A stretch of 8,146 nt of DNA from a bacterium (lineage in GTDB: Bacteria > Hydrogenedentota > Hydrogenedentia > Hydrogenedentiales > SLHB01). Where the stretch lies: contig JAAEQP010000011.1 of the NCBI GenBank assembly GCA_024231375.1, positions 1 to 8,146 on the forward strand, read 5' to 3'. The notes under the pieces are model-generated. The model was given only the letters and a program-made list of their open reading frames with translations. It was not told where the DNA came from and did not search any database. The position numbers and the translations under genes were made by a program. Shown one piece after another: positions 1-7,286 of this stretch. The stretch's first letter is position 1, and every line of letters starts with the position of its first letter.

Positions 1-1
1 C

Positions 2-2602
2 ATCATCCAGAGCTTCGGCGACCAGGTCAGTCTCCACGGCGGTCTCCCGCGGATCGCGAACGGCCTCTCGCGGGCCGTGGTGAGCCCAAAACGAGGGCAA
101 CTGACGGGCGCCGGATTCATCATGGAAGGCATGGGCTACAACCCCGTCGTCTACGACCTCATGGGCCAGATGCTCTGGCAACCTATGAAGCCCGACCTCG
201 ATAGGTGGATCGCCGCCTACGCCCATCGCCGGTACGGCGCGCGCCACCCCAAAGCCGAGGAAGCCTGGCGCATCCTCCTGAACACGGCCTACCGGCTTTC
301 GCGGCAACGCAATTCCGTCATCTGCGGACGTCCCACGCTCAACGCCAGCGCACGCCACGCTGGCGGGGGCGACCCCTATCCCCCAAGCGAACTCGCCCGC
401 GCGGCCGAACTCCTGGCGGAGTGCGCACCGGAATTCGCCCACGTCGACGCCTACCAATACGACCTCGTCCACGTAACACGGCAAGTGCTCACCACCATCG
501 CTGCACGCAGGCAACACGGCCTCGCCGTCGCCTATCGCACTGGGAACCGCGCCGAACTCGCGGCCGCGGGTCAACGCTACCTGGACCTTATGAACGACAT
601 GGACACCCTTCTGGGCACGCGCCCCGAGTTCCTGCTTGGCCGGTGGCTGAACGACGCCAAGCATTGGGCCACCACGCCGGAGGAGGCGGGCCTCTACGAA
701 TGGAACGCCCGCACCCAAATCACCCAATGGAGTCCCAAGGAAGGACCGCTCTTCGATTACGCGAGCAAACAATGGTCCGGCCTCATTCAAGGCTTCTACG
801 TTCCCCGTTGGCAACAACTCATCGATGCCCTCGACCAGTCCCTGGCCGACGGGACCGAGTTCGACCCCGGAGCCTTCGATCGGCACATGCGCGACTGGGA
901 AGAGGCGTGGACCCATCAGACCGAGACCTATCCCGACGAGCCCGATGGCGATCCCGCCGAAATCGCCCAGCGCCTCCTTGATACCCATGTCGATGAAATC
1001 GGCAAGCCCGAAGTATCCAATCTCACCACGGGCAAACCCGTCACCTGTTCCCACGCCCTGCCGGAATACCCGGCCCGCCTCGCCAATGACGGATACCTCT
1101 CCAACACCGACGCCTACTGGGCCACCGACACCGGCGTAGACAAAGCCTGCTGGTGGCAGGTGGACCTGGAGGAACCGACTGAGATCGCCCGCGTGGTGGC
1201 CATCCTCTACTACGGCGACAGCCGCCGTTACGAGTTCTACATCGAAACGTCGCTCGACGGCGAAACCTGGGACATGGCCGCCGACTACCGGGACGACCCC
1301 CAACCCTCGCGCCGAGAAGGCGTCGTCGCCACGTTTGAGCCCCGCCGCGCACGCTACCTCCGCGTCACGGTCACCCACAACTCCGCCAACACCGGCCGCC
1401 ATCTTGTCGAAGTGTTGGCCTATCCGGGCGACACCCCTACGCTCGGTCCCGTCAAGCTTCTCTCCGAGCACGGTTCCACGCGTGCCACACGCTACGCCAC
1501 GGCCAACAAGATCGTGACTCTGGACGGCAAGACCCACGTCGCCTGGCTCGATTCCATATCGCAGACCATGGTAGCCACCTACGACCACGCGGCAGACACA
1601 TGGTCGGATAAGGTGAAGGTTGGCGATGGCGCCGACAACCATGGCGGACCCGCGTTGACGTGCGACGGCGAAGGTCGCCTCCATATCATCTTCGGCCCCC
1701 ACGCAGGACCGTTCCAACACTGCCGTTCAGTACGTCCCAACGACGCGTCGGAATGGGAACGATTGCCAGAGTTCGGCGACCATGCCACGTACCCAAGTGT
1801 GGTCTGCGACAAGAACGATACGCTCCACATCATCTACCGAGGGCGAACGGAACCCCGCCACCTGCTCTATCAACGTCTGCCGAAAGGCGGGGCATGGACA
1901 GAGCCTCGCTCCCTGTGCCACGCAGACCTCGAAAAGGGATACACCCACTACCACTCGTCCCTCGCCATCGCTGACGATGACACCTTGCACATCGCCTATG
2001 ATATCTACGGAGCCAAGAGTGGTCCCGCTCAGTGCGCGGGCCACCTCATGTCGCGCGATCTCGGCGACACCTGGACCCTGGCGGACGGGAACGCCGTCGA
2101 AGTGCCAACCACCCCAGCGTCCGACGCCTTCTTCCGTCGCACAACCGAGTCACTGTCCATGGTCGGCATGGTGTGCGATGCGGATGGACATCCCTGGGTT
2201 ACCCTCACCGCCGGCAAGGATGGCCCGGAACTCTGGCGCCACGACGGCGAAGCATGGCGGTGCGCCGAACTCGACAAGCTCCTTCCTGAGGGAATGGACG
2301 GCTCACAGCTCGGACTTCTCAGTCCCCCCACATTCGACGACCACGGCGGGCTCTACATCATGGCGGGATTGGCGGGCGACGGTATCCTGCTGCACTCACG
2401 GGACGAAGGCGCCCATTTCAGCATCGTACCCGTGCTCCCCAAGGACGCCGCCCTGCCCCACACCGGCTTCAGCACCGAACGCCCCACGGGGCACCACACC
2501 GTTGCGAATCCGTGGCTACTCTTTTCCACCGGTGAGAAAGGCCCCGATTGCTTCGGAGAGGGCATCTATCACAGCGTGCGCGCCGCAAAGGTCCGGCGGT
2601 GA
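2..2602 (+). CDS. GH89 alpha-N-acetylglucosaminidase C-terminal part, fused to F5/8 type C (CBM32-like) module and BNR-type beta-propeller (5' partial)
   Basis: The frame is open from base 2 without a stop. A GTG at 77 is not the start, because clear GH89 sequence (FGDQVSLHGG, then NGLSRAV) lies upstream of it. Numbering from codon 2-4, the visible part is 866 aa. Residues 1 to about 335 match the C-terminal half of human NAGLU by eye: GAGFIMEGMG-YN-VVYDLM (the Glu at 125-127 fits the family nucleophile, human E446), RRYG, FLLGRWL, FDYASKQWSGL and YYxPRW-like FYVPRW. About 400 residues are missing before the window, including the family acid/base Glu and any signal peptide. Residues about 337-478 form an F5/8 type C (discoidin) module with WWQVDL and SLDGETWD. 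Residues about 480-866 look like a BNR_4-type beta-propeller: NHGGPALTCDG-GRLHIIFG, and Asp-box-like SRDLGDTW and SRDEGAHF. Family knowledge: GH89 hydrolyses terminal alpha-GlcNAc; CBM32 binds galactose/GlcNAc-type sugars. The propeller could bind a ligand or be a second catalytic domain; I cannot tell. Probably exported. Confidence 0.9.
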   Translation: MIQSFGDQVSLHGGLPRIANGLSRAVVSPKRGQLTGAGFIMEGMGYNPVVYDLMGQMLWQPMKPDLDRWIAAYAHRRYGARHPKAEEAWRILLNTAYRLSRQRNSVICGRPTLNASARHAGGGDPYPPSELARAAELLAECAPEFAHVDAYQYDLVHVTRQVLTTIAARRQHGLAVAYRTGNRAELAAAGQRYLDLMNDMDTLLGTRPEFLLGRWLNDAKHWATTPEEAGLYEWNARTQITQWSPKEGPLFDYASKQWSGLIQGFYVPRWQQLIDALDQSLADGTEFDPGAFDRHMRDWEEAWTHQTETYPDEPDGDPAEIAQRLLDTHVDEIGKPEVSNLTTGKPVTCSHALPEYPARLANDGYLSNTDAYWATDTGVDKACWWQVDLEEPTEIARVVAILYYGDSRRYEFYIETSLDGETWDMAADYRDDPQPSRREGVVATFEPRRARYLRVTVTHNSANTGRHLVEVLAYPGDTPTLGPVKLLSEHGSTRATRYATANKIVTLDGKTHVAWLDSISQTMVATYDHAADTWSDKVKVGDGADNHGGPALTCDGEGRLHIIFGPHAGPFQHCRSVRPNDASEWERLPEFGDHATYPSVVCDKNDTLHIIYRGRTEPRHLLYQRLPKGGAWTEPRSLCHADLEKGYTHYHSSLAIADDDTLHIAYDIYGAKSGPAQCAGHLMSRDLGDTWTLADGNAVEVPTTPASDAFFRRTTESLSMVGMVCDADGHPWVTLTAGKDGPELWRHDGEAWRCAELDKLLPEGMDGSQLGLLSPPTFDDHGGLYIMAGLAGDGILLHSRDEGAHFSIVPVLPKDAALPHTGFSTERPTGHHTVANPWLLFSTGEKGPDCFGEGIYHSVRAAKVRR

Positions 2603-2624
2603 ACGCCACCTCCGACCTAATCGG

Positions 2625-2653
2625 TTGGCGCTGGGCCATCCCCGTGCTATGCT
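2625..2653 (+). promoter_or_regulatory. Candidate sigma70-type promoter upstream of the MFS gene
   Basis: TTGGCG at 2625-2630 and TATGCT at 2648-2653 are separated by exactly 17 bases. Each hexamer matches 4 of 6 consensus positions. The site lies between the GH89-fusion stop and the MFS start, where a promoter would be expected if the permease is not only read through from upstream. In GC-rich DNA such matches can arise by chance, so this is a suggestion only. Confidence 0.3.
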
Positions 2654-2673
2654 GCTGACCCGACGGAGGAACC

Positions 2674-2681
2674 GAAAGGAG
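2674..2681 (+). promoter_or_regulatory. Ribosome binding site of the MFS gene
   Basis: GAAAGGAG lies 9 bases before the ATG at 2691 and is the strongest Shine-Dalgarno in the window. A second purine run, GGAGGA at 2665-2670, is too far upstream to be optimal. The site supports the ATG at 2691 as the true start. Confidence 0.7.
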
Positions 2682-2690
2682 TAACGGGGC

Positions 2691-3920
2691 ATGACGAATG
2701 AGCAGGCTCGCTTCCACTACGGGGTCGTCATCATCGTCATGGGAACGCTGGTCGTCTTCGGTTCGCTGGGACTCGCCCGATTCTCATACAGCCTGTTGCT
2801 TCCGTCCATGCAAGAGGGCCTCGGCCTGGACAACACGCAGGCGGGCGCCATCGCCACGGCCAACCTCATCGGATACCTCACGCTAAGCGTCATCGGCGGG
2901 GCGCTGGCATCGCGCTATGGTCCCCGCGCCGTCATCACCGTGGGTCTGCTCGTGGCTGCCGTCAGCTTGTTCCTGACGGGCCTGGTACAGAGCTTCGCTG
3001 GGGCGGCCGCGTGGCGCGCCGTCTCGGGAATCGGCAGTGGAGCCAGCAACGTGCCCGTCATGGGATTGCTGGCGGCATGGTTCGTGCCCAAACGCCGCGG
3101 ACTGGCCGCGGGCATTATGGTGACCGGCTCCTCCTTCGCAATCATCCTGCTGGGGCCAACGGTACCGCGAATCGTGGGCGAGATGGGCGACAGCGGCTGG
3201 CGAATCTCCTGGATGGGCCTCGGGGCCGCCACGTTCCTCCTGGCTGTGGGCAGCCTGGTGCTTCTGCGCAACCGGCCCGAGGCTCTCGGCCTCAAACCGA
3301 TGGGTGCCGGGGAGGATGAACCCGCGCCAGCCACCACCGGTAATAAGCCTTCTTGGGGTATGGTTTACCGGTCGCCCTTGGTCTGGCACATCGGACTGGT
3401 CTACGTGGCCTTCGGATTCTCATACATCATCTATCTCACCTTCTTCACCAAGCACCTCATCGCAGACGGTGGCTATACGCAGGCCGAAGCGGGGCAGCTT
3501 TTCAGGGTCCTGGGATGGTGTAGCCTGCTGTGCGGCCTGATCTGGGGATCCGTGTCCGACGCTATTGGACGCAAATGGGCCCTTGTGATGGTGTATCTGA
3601 TCCAGGCCGCAGCGTTCGCCCTCTTCGCCCTGTGGCCCACAACAGCGGGATTCACCCTCTCCGCGGTCCTCTTCGGCCTCACCGCCTGGAGCATTCCGGC
3701 CATCATGGCCGCAACCTGCGGCGACGTCCTTGGTTCCAAGCTCGCGCCCGCCGGCGTAGGCTTCGTCACGCTCCTCTTTGGCATCGGACAGGCCCTCGGC
3801 CCAAGTGTCGCCGGCGCCATCGCCGACGCCACGGGCTCCTTCGCGCCTGCCCTTCTCCTGGCCGCGGGCGTTGCCATTGTCGGTGCGGCGAGTTCGGCGG
3901 CGCTGAAGAAAGGGTTGTAG
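2691..3920 (+). CDS. Major facilitator superfamily permease (12 TM, MFS_1 / YbfB-YjiJ-like)
   Basis: This 409-aa protein has the length and hydrophobic pattern of a 12-helix MFS carrier. TM1 is about residues 10-30, and the helix with LGLARFSYSLLLPSMQ resembles the start of YbfB/YjiJ-type permeases. MFS motif A appears after TM2 (GGALASRYGPRAV, residues 69-81) and again in the second half (GSVSDAIGRKWAL, residues 286-298), marking the two six-helix halves. The central cytoplasmic loop is about residues 194-225 and carries acidic and Pro/Ala residues (GAGEDEPAPATTG). The segment AAWFVPKRRGLAAGIMVTGS (129-148) also recalls OFA/monocarboxylate-type MFS members, so the substrate could be an organic acid, a sugar acid or an oligosaccharide. 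The start is fixed by the good ribosome binding site. Next to glycan-degrading enzymes it may import a product such as a uronate; that is inferred from position only. Its stop overlaps the antitoxin start. Confidence 0.88.
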   Translation: MTNEQARFHYGVVIIVMGTLVVFGSLGLARFSYSLLLPSMQEGLGLDNTQAGAIATANLIGYLTLSVIGGALASRYGPRAVITVGLLVAAVSLFLTGLVQSFAGAAAWRAVSGIGSGASNVPVMGLLAAWFVPKRRGLAAGIMVTGSSFAIILLGPTVPRIVGEMGDSGWRISWMGLGAATFLLAVGSLVLLRNRPEALGLKPMGAGEDEPAPATTGNKPSWGMVYRSPLVWHIGLVYVAFGFSYIIYLTFFTKHLIADGGYTQAEAGQLFRVLGWCSLLCGLIWGSVSDAIGRKWALVMVYLIQAAAFALFALWPTTAGFTLSAVLFGLTAWSIPAIMAATCGDVLGSKLAPAGVGFVTLLFGIGQALGPSVAGAIADATGSFAPALLLAAGVAIVGAASSAALKKGL

Positions 3921-4159
3921 TGGCAATAGTCAACATCAGTGAAGCGAAGACTCATCTGTCGCGGCTGGTGCAGCGCGTTTCCGAGGGTGAGAAAATCATC
4001 ATCGCGAAAGCAGGGAAGCCCGTCGCCAAACTGGTGCCCTACTCCCCGAGCGGGAAGCCGCGCCAGCCCGGTTTCTGGAAAGGTCGCGTGAGGATGGCGG
4101 ACGATTTCGATGTCCTGCCCGAAGACATGGCAGCCGCGTTTCGAGACGAGGCGGAATGA
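3920..4159 (+). CDS. Phd/YefM-family antitoxin
   Basis: This 79-aa protein has the typical Phd/YefM length and fold signature: MAIVNISEAKTHLSRLVQRV (residues 1-20), then EGEKIIIAKAGKPVAKLVPY, matching the N-terminal DNA-binding/dimerisation domain. The C-terminal part (GFWKGRVRMADDFDVLPEDM) is the usual toxin-binding tail of PIN-associated Phd antitoxins, including the acidic FDVLPEDM motif. The GTG start at 3920 shares its G with the permease TAG stop (TAGTG), and a purine-rich AAAGGG lies a few bases upstream, so it is probably read by translational coupling. The frame is open further upstream inside the permease gene, but that extension has no antitoxin character. Family knowledge: such antitoxins neutralise the partner toxin and repress their own operon. 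No separate operator is visible, because the upstream DNA is coding. All conserved regions look intact. Confidence 0.85.
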   Translation: MAIVNISEAKTHLSRLVQRVSEGEKIIIAKAGKPVAKLVPYSPSGKPRQPGFWKGRVRMADDFDVLPEDMAAAFRDEAE

Positions 4160-4377
4160 ACCTGTTGCTCGATACGCATGCCCTCCTTTGGTGCCTGGGC
4201 GATAGTCCGGCACTTGGGCCGGTAGCACATTCTGCCATGGCCGCGGGCGGCCTGCCGCCACACCACAGCGACCCGTTTCACCGGGTGCTCGTGGCCCAGG
4301 CACAACTGGAAGACTTGACGCTTGTGACACGGGACACCCGTATCGGCGAATATGAGGTCGCTGTCCTTCGCGCCTAG
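4156..4377 (+). pseudogene. PIN-domain (VapC-type) toxin with an apparent in-frame internal deletion
   Basis: The ATG overlaps the antitoxin stop in an ATGA arrangement, as usual for TA pairs, and the frame is open for 73 aa. Related PIN toxins of this subfamily are about 125-130 aa. The N-terminus MNLLLDTHALLWCLGDSPAL (first metal-binding Asp at residue 6) and the C-terminus LPPHHSDPFHRVLVAQA...LTLVTRDT (Asp at 39 and 60) are typical. The roughly 50 residues normally between them are absent, including the conserved VSxASxWEIAIK segment with the second catalytic acid. The seam falls near residues 28-32. The second Asp of the usual DPFDR motif is His42 here. The reading frame is kept, so this looks like a clean in-frame deletion and not a frameshift. 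Known role of the family: Mg-dependent RNase. Without the central segment a working nuclease is unlikely, so I infer a dead toxin; a short protein that still binds the antitoxin remains possible. Confidence 0.75.
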
Positions 4378-4441
4378 GGCAACGGAGCCGCATGTACGCT
4401 GGTATTGGAGCTGTCAGACCAACGACGTAACGGGGGCTTAC

Positions 4442-5893
4442 ATGTTGATCAACACTTTAGTGCTGGCTGCCATTTGCCTGGTGACTCCTGCCCAATCTGG
4501 CGACTGGCGCGGCAAGGTCGGCCCCGACGGCGCTCCCAGCGAGATCGAACCCATCCATGCACCGTTCGAGATGCCGCAACTGGCGCGCCCGATGTTCCCT
4601 GACCGAATCGTTGACATCGCCGATTTCGGCGCCGTGGGCGACGGCAAGACCAAGAACACAGAAGCCATCGCGGACGCAATCGAAGCCTGTTCTCGCGCAG
4701 GAGGGGGAACCGTCCGGATCCCGGCCGGTACGTGGCTGACGGGCGCGATTCACTTGAAGAGCAATATCAACCTTCATCTGGGCGAGAACGCCAATCTTCG
4801 ATTCTCGGATGATCCTGAGGACTACCTCCCCGTCGTATTCACGCGGTGGGCCGGGTTCGAGTGCTACAACTACTCACCTCTCATCTACGCGGTCGATTGC
4901 GACAACATCGGCATCACCGGCCCAGGCGCCATCGACGGGAACGGTAGGCCCTGGTGGCCGTGGGAGGAACGGCAGTCCGACACGGCCACGCGCATGTACG
5001 AGGAGCAGATCCTGAAAGGCGTGCCTGCAGACCAGCGTGTCTACGGAACGCCGCAACACGGGCTCCGCCCGCAGCTCATCAGCCCGGTGCGTTGCACCAA
5101 TGTGTTGCTGGAAGGATTCACCATCGCCGAAGCGGGTCCGTTCTGGACCATTGACCTCGTCTACTGCGATCGCGTCATCGCCCGGTGCCTACGCATACTC
5201 ACCGAGGGCGGCCCCAACACCGACGGCCTGAATGTGGACTCGAGCACCAACGTTCTCATCGAGCACTGCTACTTCGATACGGGCGACGACTGTATCTGCA
5301 TGAAGTCAGGCATGAACGAAGATGGGTGGCGCGTCGGCAGGCCGACTGAGAACGTGGTGGTCCGCAATAATCGGACAGCGCGAGGTCACGGCGGGATCGT
5401 GTTCGGCAGCGACACGAGCGGCGGCATTCGGAACATCTACACCCACTCCTGCCTCTTCGAGGGCACGGACATCGGCATCCGCTTGAAATCGACGCGCGGC
5501 CGGGGCGGAGTCGTCGAACATGTCTGGTGCGAGAGGATCGACATGACGGGCGTTCGACGTGAAGCCTTTCAAATGACGACCGCCTATCGTGCGTGGATGG
5601 GAACGACGGAAGGCAAAGCCCCCATCTTCCGCCATCTGACGCTCCGCGACATCACGGTGACTGGCGCCGCTCATGCCGCGCGTCTGGAAGGACTTCCCGA
5701 AGCTCCCATCGAAGACGTCCGTCTCCGGAACGTTCGATTCGAGACACGGGAAGGCTTCAGCGCCGACAGGCTCGCGGGACTCAGCTTGGGCGGTGTCGTT
5801 GTGGAGGCTGAAGAAGGTCCCGACGTGAGATGGCGGAATTGCCAGCGGTTCGTGATGGACGGGACCTCACTCCCGTCGAACGGCGAACGGTAG
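4442..5893 (+). CDS. Secreted GH28 polygalacturonase-like glycoside hydrolase
   Basis: Starting at the ATG at 4442 gives 483 aa with a short hydrophobic signal-like N-terminus (MLINTLVLAAICLVTPAQS). The frame is open 30 codons further upstream, but those residues are not signal-like, so 4442 is preferred. A weak GGGGG lies 5 bases before it. After about residue 55 the typical opening appears (DIADFGAVGDGKTKNTEAI), then right-handed beta-helix repeats. All GH28 catalytic signatures are present in order: NTDG (D261), GDDC (D282, D283), GHGG (H316) and IRLKS (R347, K349). The segment YGTPQHGLRPQLISP and the FWTIDLVYC stretch are typical of bacterial exo-type members. Family knowledge: inverting hydrolysis of alpha-1,4-galacturonan or related rhamnogalacturonan. 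The exact substrate and exo/endo mode cannot be read from sequence. It lies 64 bases after the toxin remnant and 88 bases before the esterase. Confidence 0.9.
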   Translation: MLINTLVLAAICLVTPAQSGDWRGKVGPDGAPSEIEPIHAPFEMPQLARPMFPDRIVDIADFGAVGDGKTKNTEAIADAIEACSRAGGGTVRIPAGTWLTGAIHLKSNINLHLGENANLRFSDDPEDYLPVVFTRWAGFECYNYSPLIYAVDCDNIGITGPGAIDGNGRPWWPWEERQSDTATRMYEEQILKGVPADQRVYGTPQHGLRPQLISPVRCTNVLLEGFTIAEAGPFWTIDLVYCDRVIARCLRILTEGGPNTDGLNVDSSTNVLIEHCYFDTGDDCICMKSGMNEDGWRVGRPTENVVVRNNRTARGHGGIVFGSDTSGGIRNIYTHSCLFEGTDIGIRLKSTRGRGGVVEHVWCERIDMTGVRREAFQMTTAYRAWMGTTEGKAPIFRHLTLRDITVTGAAHAARLEGLPEAPIEDVRLRNVRFETREGFSADRLAGLSLGGVVVEAEEGPDVRWRNCQRFVMDGTSLPSNGER

Positions 5894-5966
5894 CCTACCA
5901 GGTAGACGGATTGCGCCGGTCACGTTGGCTCTGACATACTGGGCTCCACCAATCGCATCATGCTTC

Positions 5967-5974
5967 AAAGGGGG
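5967..5974 (+). promoter_or_regulatory. Ribosome binding site deciding the GTG start of the CE7 esterase
   Basis: AAAGGGGG lies 7 bases before GTG at 5982. The open frame extends back to a TTG at 5925, but those extra 19 codons would put charged and irregular residues before the signal peptide and would place this purine run inside the gene. The GTG start leaves a clean positively charged n-region (RNQLRRQL) and a hydrophobic core. Confidence 0.65.
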
Positions 5975-5981
5975 ACTTCCC

Positions 5982-7286
5982 GTGCGCAACCAACTTCGCC
6001 GACAGCTCTGTCTCAGCGTGGGCCTCATTATCGCGCTCCTCGCGTTTCCAGGATATTCCCAGGATAACGTCTCCGTCTCAGTCATCACGGACCGACCCGA
6101 CGCGCTCTATCATGTGGGCGAAACGGTCACCTTCAGGGCGACCGTCACGCAAGGCGGCCAAGCCGTGAGCGAGGGGAAACTCGTCTATGCACTCACCGAC
6201 GACGGTTCGACCGGGTTGGGCGACGGTGAACTGCCTTTGACCGGCGAACCCATCACCGTGACGGGGCAACTCGATCATCCGGGGTTCTTGCGCTGCACAA
6301 TCACCTTCACAAGCACCGAAGGCAAGGCCCAAACAGGCACGGCCGCGGGCGGATTCGACCCGCTGAAAATCAAGCCGAGCTTGCCCGTGCCTGACGACTT
6401 TGACGCCTTCTGGGCAGAGAAAAAGAAGCAACTGGCGGCAGTGCCCATGGACCCCGTCCTCACTTCCGTTGAGTCGCCGGTGGAGGGCGTAACCTGCTTC
6501 GACGTGCAGGTGCCCTGCCTGGGCGGCATGCCCGTATCGGGCTACTACGCACGCCCAAGCGACGCACAGCCGAAATCGCTTCCCGCGGTCCTATGGGTCC
6601 ATGGGGCCGGCGTCGGTGGTTCGACCAACCGGGCCGACATCGCCGCACATGGCATGCTGGTCCTCGACATCAACGCCCACGGCATTCTCAACAGCCAATC
6701 CAGCGAATATTACAAAGAGTTGAGAGATGGGAAGCTGGATGGCTATCCCTTTCACGGCCGCGAAGACCGTGAGACCTGCTATTTCCTGGGCATGTATCTG
6801 CGACTGATGCGCGGGATGGATTTCCTTGCCGCGCAGCCTGAGTGGGACGGCGAAATCCTGATCGCGCGAGGCAGCAGCCAGGGTGGCGGCCAAGCGCTCG
6901 TGGCGGCGGGACTCGATTCGCGCGTGACAGCGCTTGTCGCGAACGTCCCGGCCATGTGCGACCACACCGGGGTCATCAACGGATGGCCCCGCCTTGTGCC
7001 GCGCGACGCGGAAGGCACGCCGGACCCGCAGGTACAGGAGGTGTCCCGCTACTTCGACGCCATGAACTTCGCCACGCGCACCGCCGCCGACGCGCTGGTA
7101 TCCGTGGGATTCATTGACAACACGTGCCGCCCCACCACCGTCTACGCCACGTACAACAATCTGCCTGGTGAGAAGCGCATGCTGAATGAGCCGCTCATGA
7201 AGCATGCCTACCCACCCGAGTGGAACGACATGGCCCTCAACGTGATGCTGGAGCACATCCGCGAGAGGCAGGCGGCCCGTCGTTAG
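5982..7286 (+). CDS. Secreted CE7/AXE1-type acetyl (xylan) esterase with N-terminal Ig-like domain
   Basis: From the GTG the protein is 434 aa. Residues 1 to about 26 form a classical signal peptide (charged RNQLRRQ, hydrophobic SVGLIIALLAF, likely cleavage after GYS). Residues about 30-130 form a beta-rich Ig-like domain (VGETVTFRATV...), common in front of exported esterases. Residues about 133-430 are an alpha/beta-hydrolase of the AXE1 (CE7) type, opening with VPDDFDAFWAEKKKQL. The oxyanion-side loop is WVHGAG. The nucleophile elbow GSSQGG places Ser299. The acid is probably Asp379 in VGFIDNTCRPTT, the CE7 hallmark segment, and the base His408 in KHAYPPEW. Family knowledge: these enzymes remove acetyl groups from xylo-oligosaccharides, other acetylated sugars or cephalosporins. 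Near a GH28 gene it could deacetylate pectic fragments; that is inferred. It meets the minus-strand gene in a convergent arrangement. Confidence 0.88.
   Translation: MRNQLRRQLCLSVGLIIALLAFPGYSQDNVSVSVITDRPDALYHVGETVTFRATVTQGGQAVSEGKLVYALTDDGSTGLGDGELPLTGEPITVTGQLDHPGFLRCTITFTSTEGKAQTGTAAGGFDPLKIKPSLPVPDDFDAFWAEKKKQLAAVPMDPVLTSVESPVEGVTCFDVQVPCLGGMPVSGYYARPSDAQPKSLPAVLWVHGAGVGGSTNRADIAAHGMLVLDINAHGILNSQSSEYYKELRDGKLDGYPFHGREDRETCYFLGMYLRLMRGMDFLAAQPEWDGEILIARGSSQGGGQALVAAGLDSRVTALVANVPAMCDHTGVINGWPRLVPRDAEGTPDPQVQEVSRYFDAMNFATRTAADALVSVGFIDNTCRPTTVYATYNNLPGEKRMLNEPLMKHAYPPEWNDMALNVMLEHIRERQAARR

Noticed and set aside
77..79. GTG as a possible start of the GH89 fusion
   Set aside because: Conserved GH89 residues (FGDQVSLHGG, NGLSRAV) are encoded before it in the same frame, and the nucleophile Glu would fall only 17 residues in; the gene clearly begins outside the window.
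1782..2684. A 300-codon plus-strand frame inside the propeller region running past the GH89 stop
   Set aside because: Its Ser/Thr/Pro/Arg-rich translation is typical of a GC-rich +1 shadow, and the main frame there has clear propeller motifs.
3473..4393. A 306-codon minus-strand open frame across the permease end and TA genes
   Set aside because: It lies antisense to three recognisable genes and has low-complexity Arg/Pro/Ala composition with no domain signal.
4378..4441. Remnants of the missing PIN segment or a promoter between the toxin and GH28
   Set aside because: Neither the missing toxin segment nor convincing -35/-10 hexamers can be read in these 64 bases.
5889..5905. Alternating GGTAG-C-CTACC-A-GGTAG at the end of the GH28 gene, as a terminator
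   Set aside because: One-base loops cannot form a stable hairpin, the stem is only 5 bp, and there is no T-run; probably chance.
5911..5940. Promoter for the CE7 gene (TTGCGC with CATACT, 18-base spacing)
   Set aside because: Only 3 of 6 and 4 of 6 consensus matches; too weak to list in GC-rich DNA, though a promoter somewhere in 5894-5966 is plausible.
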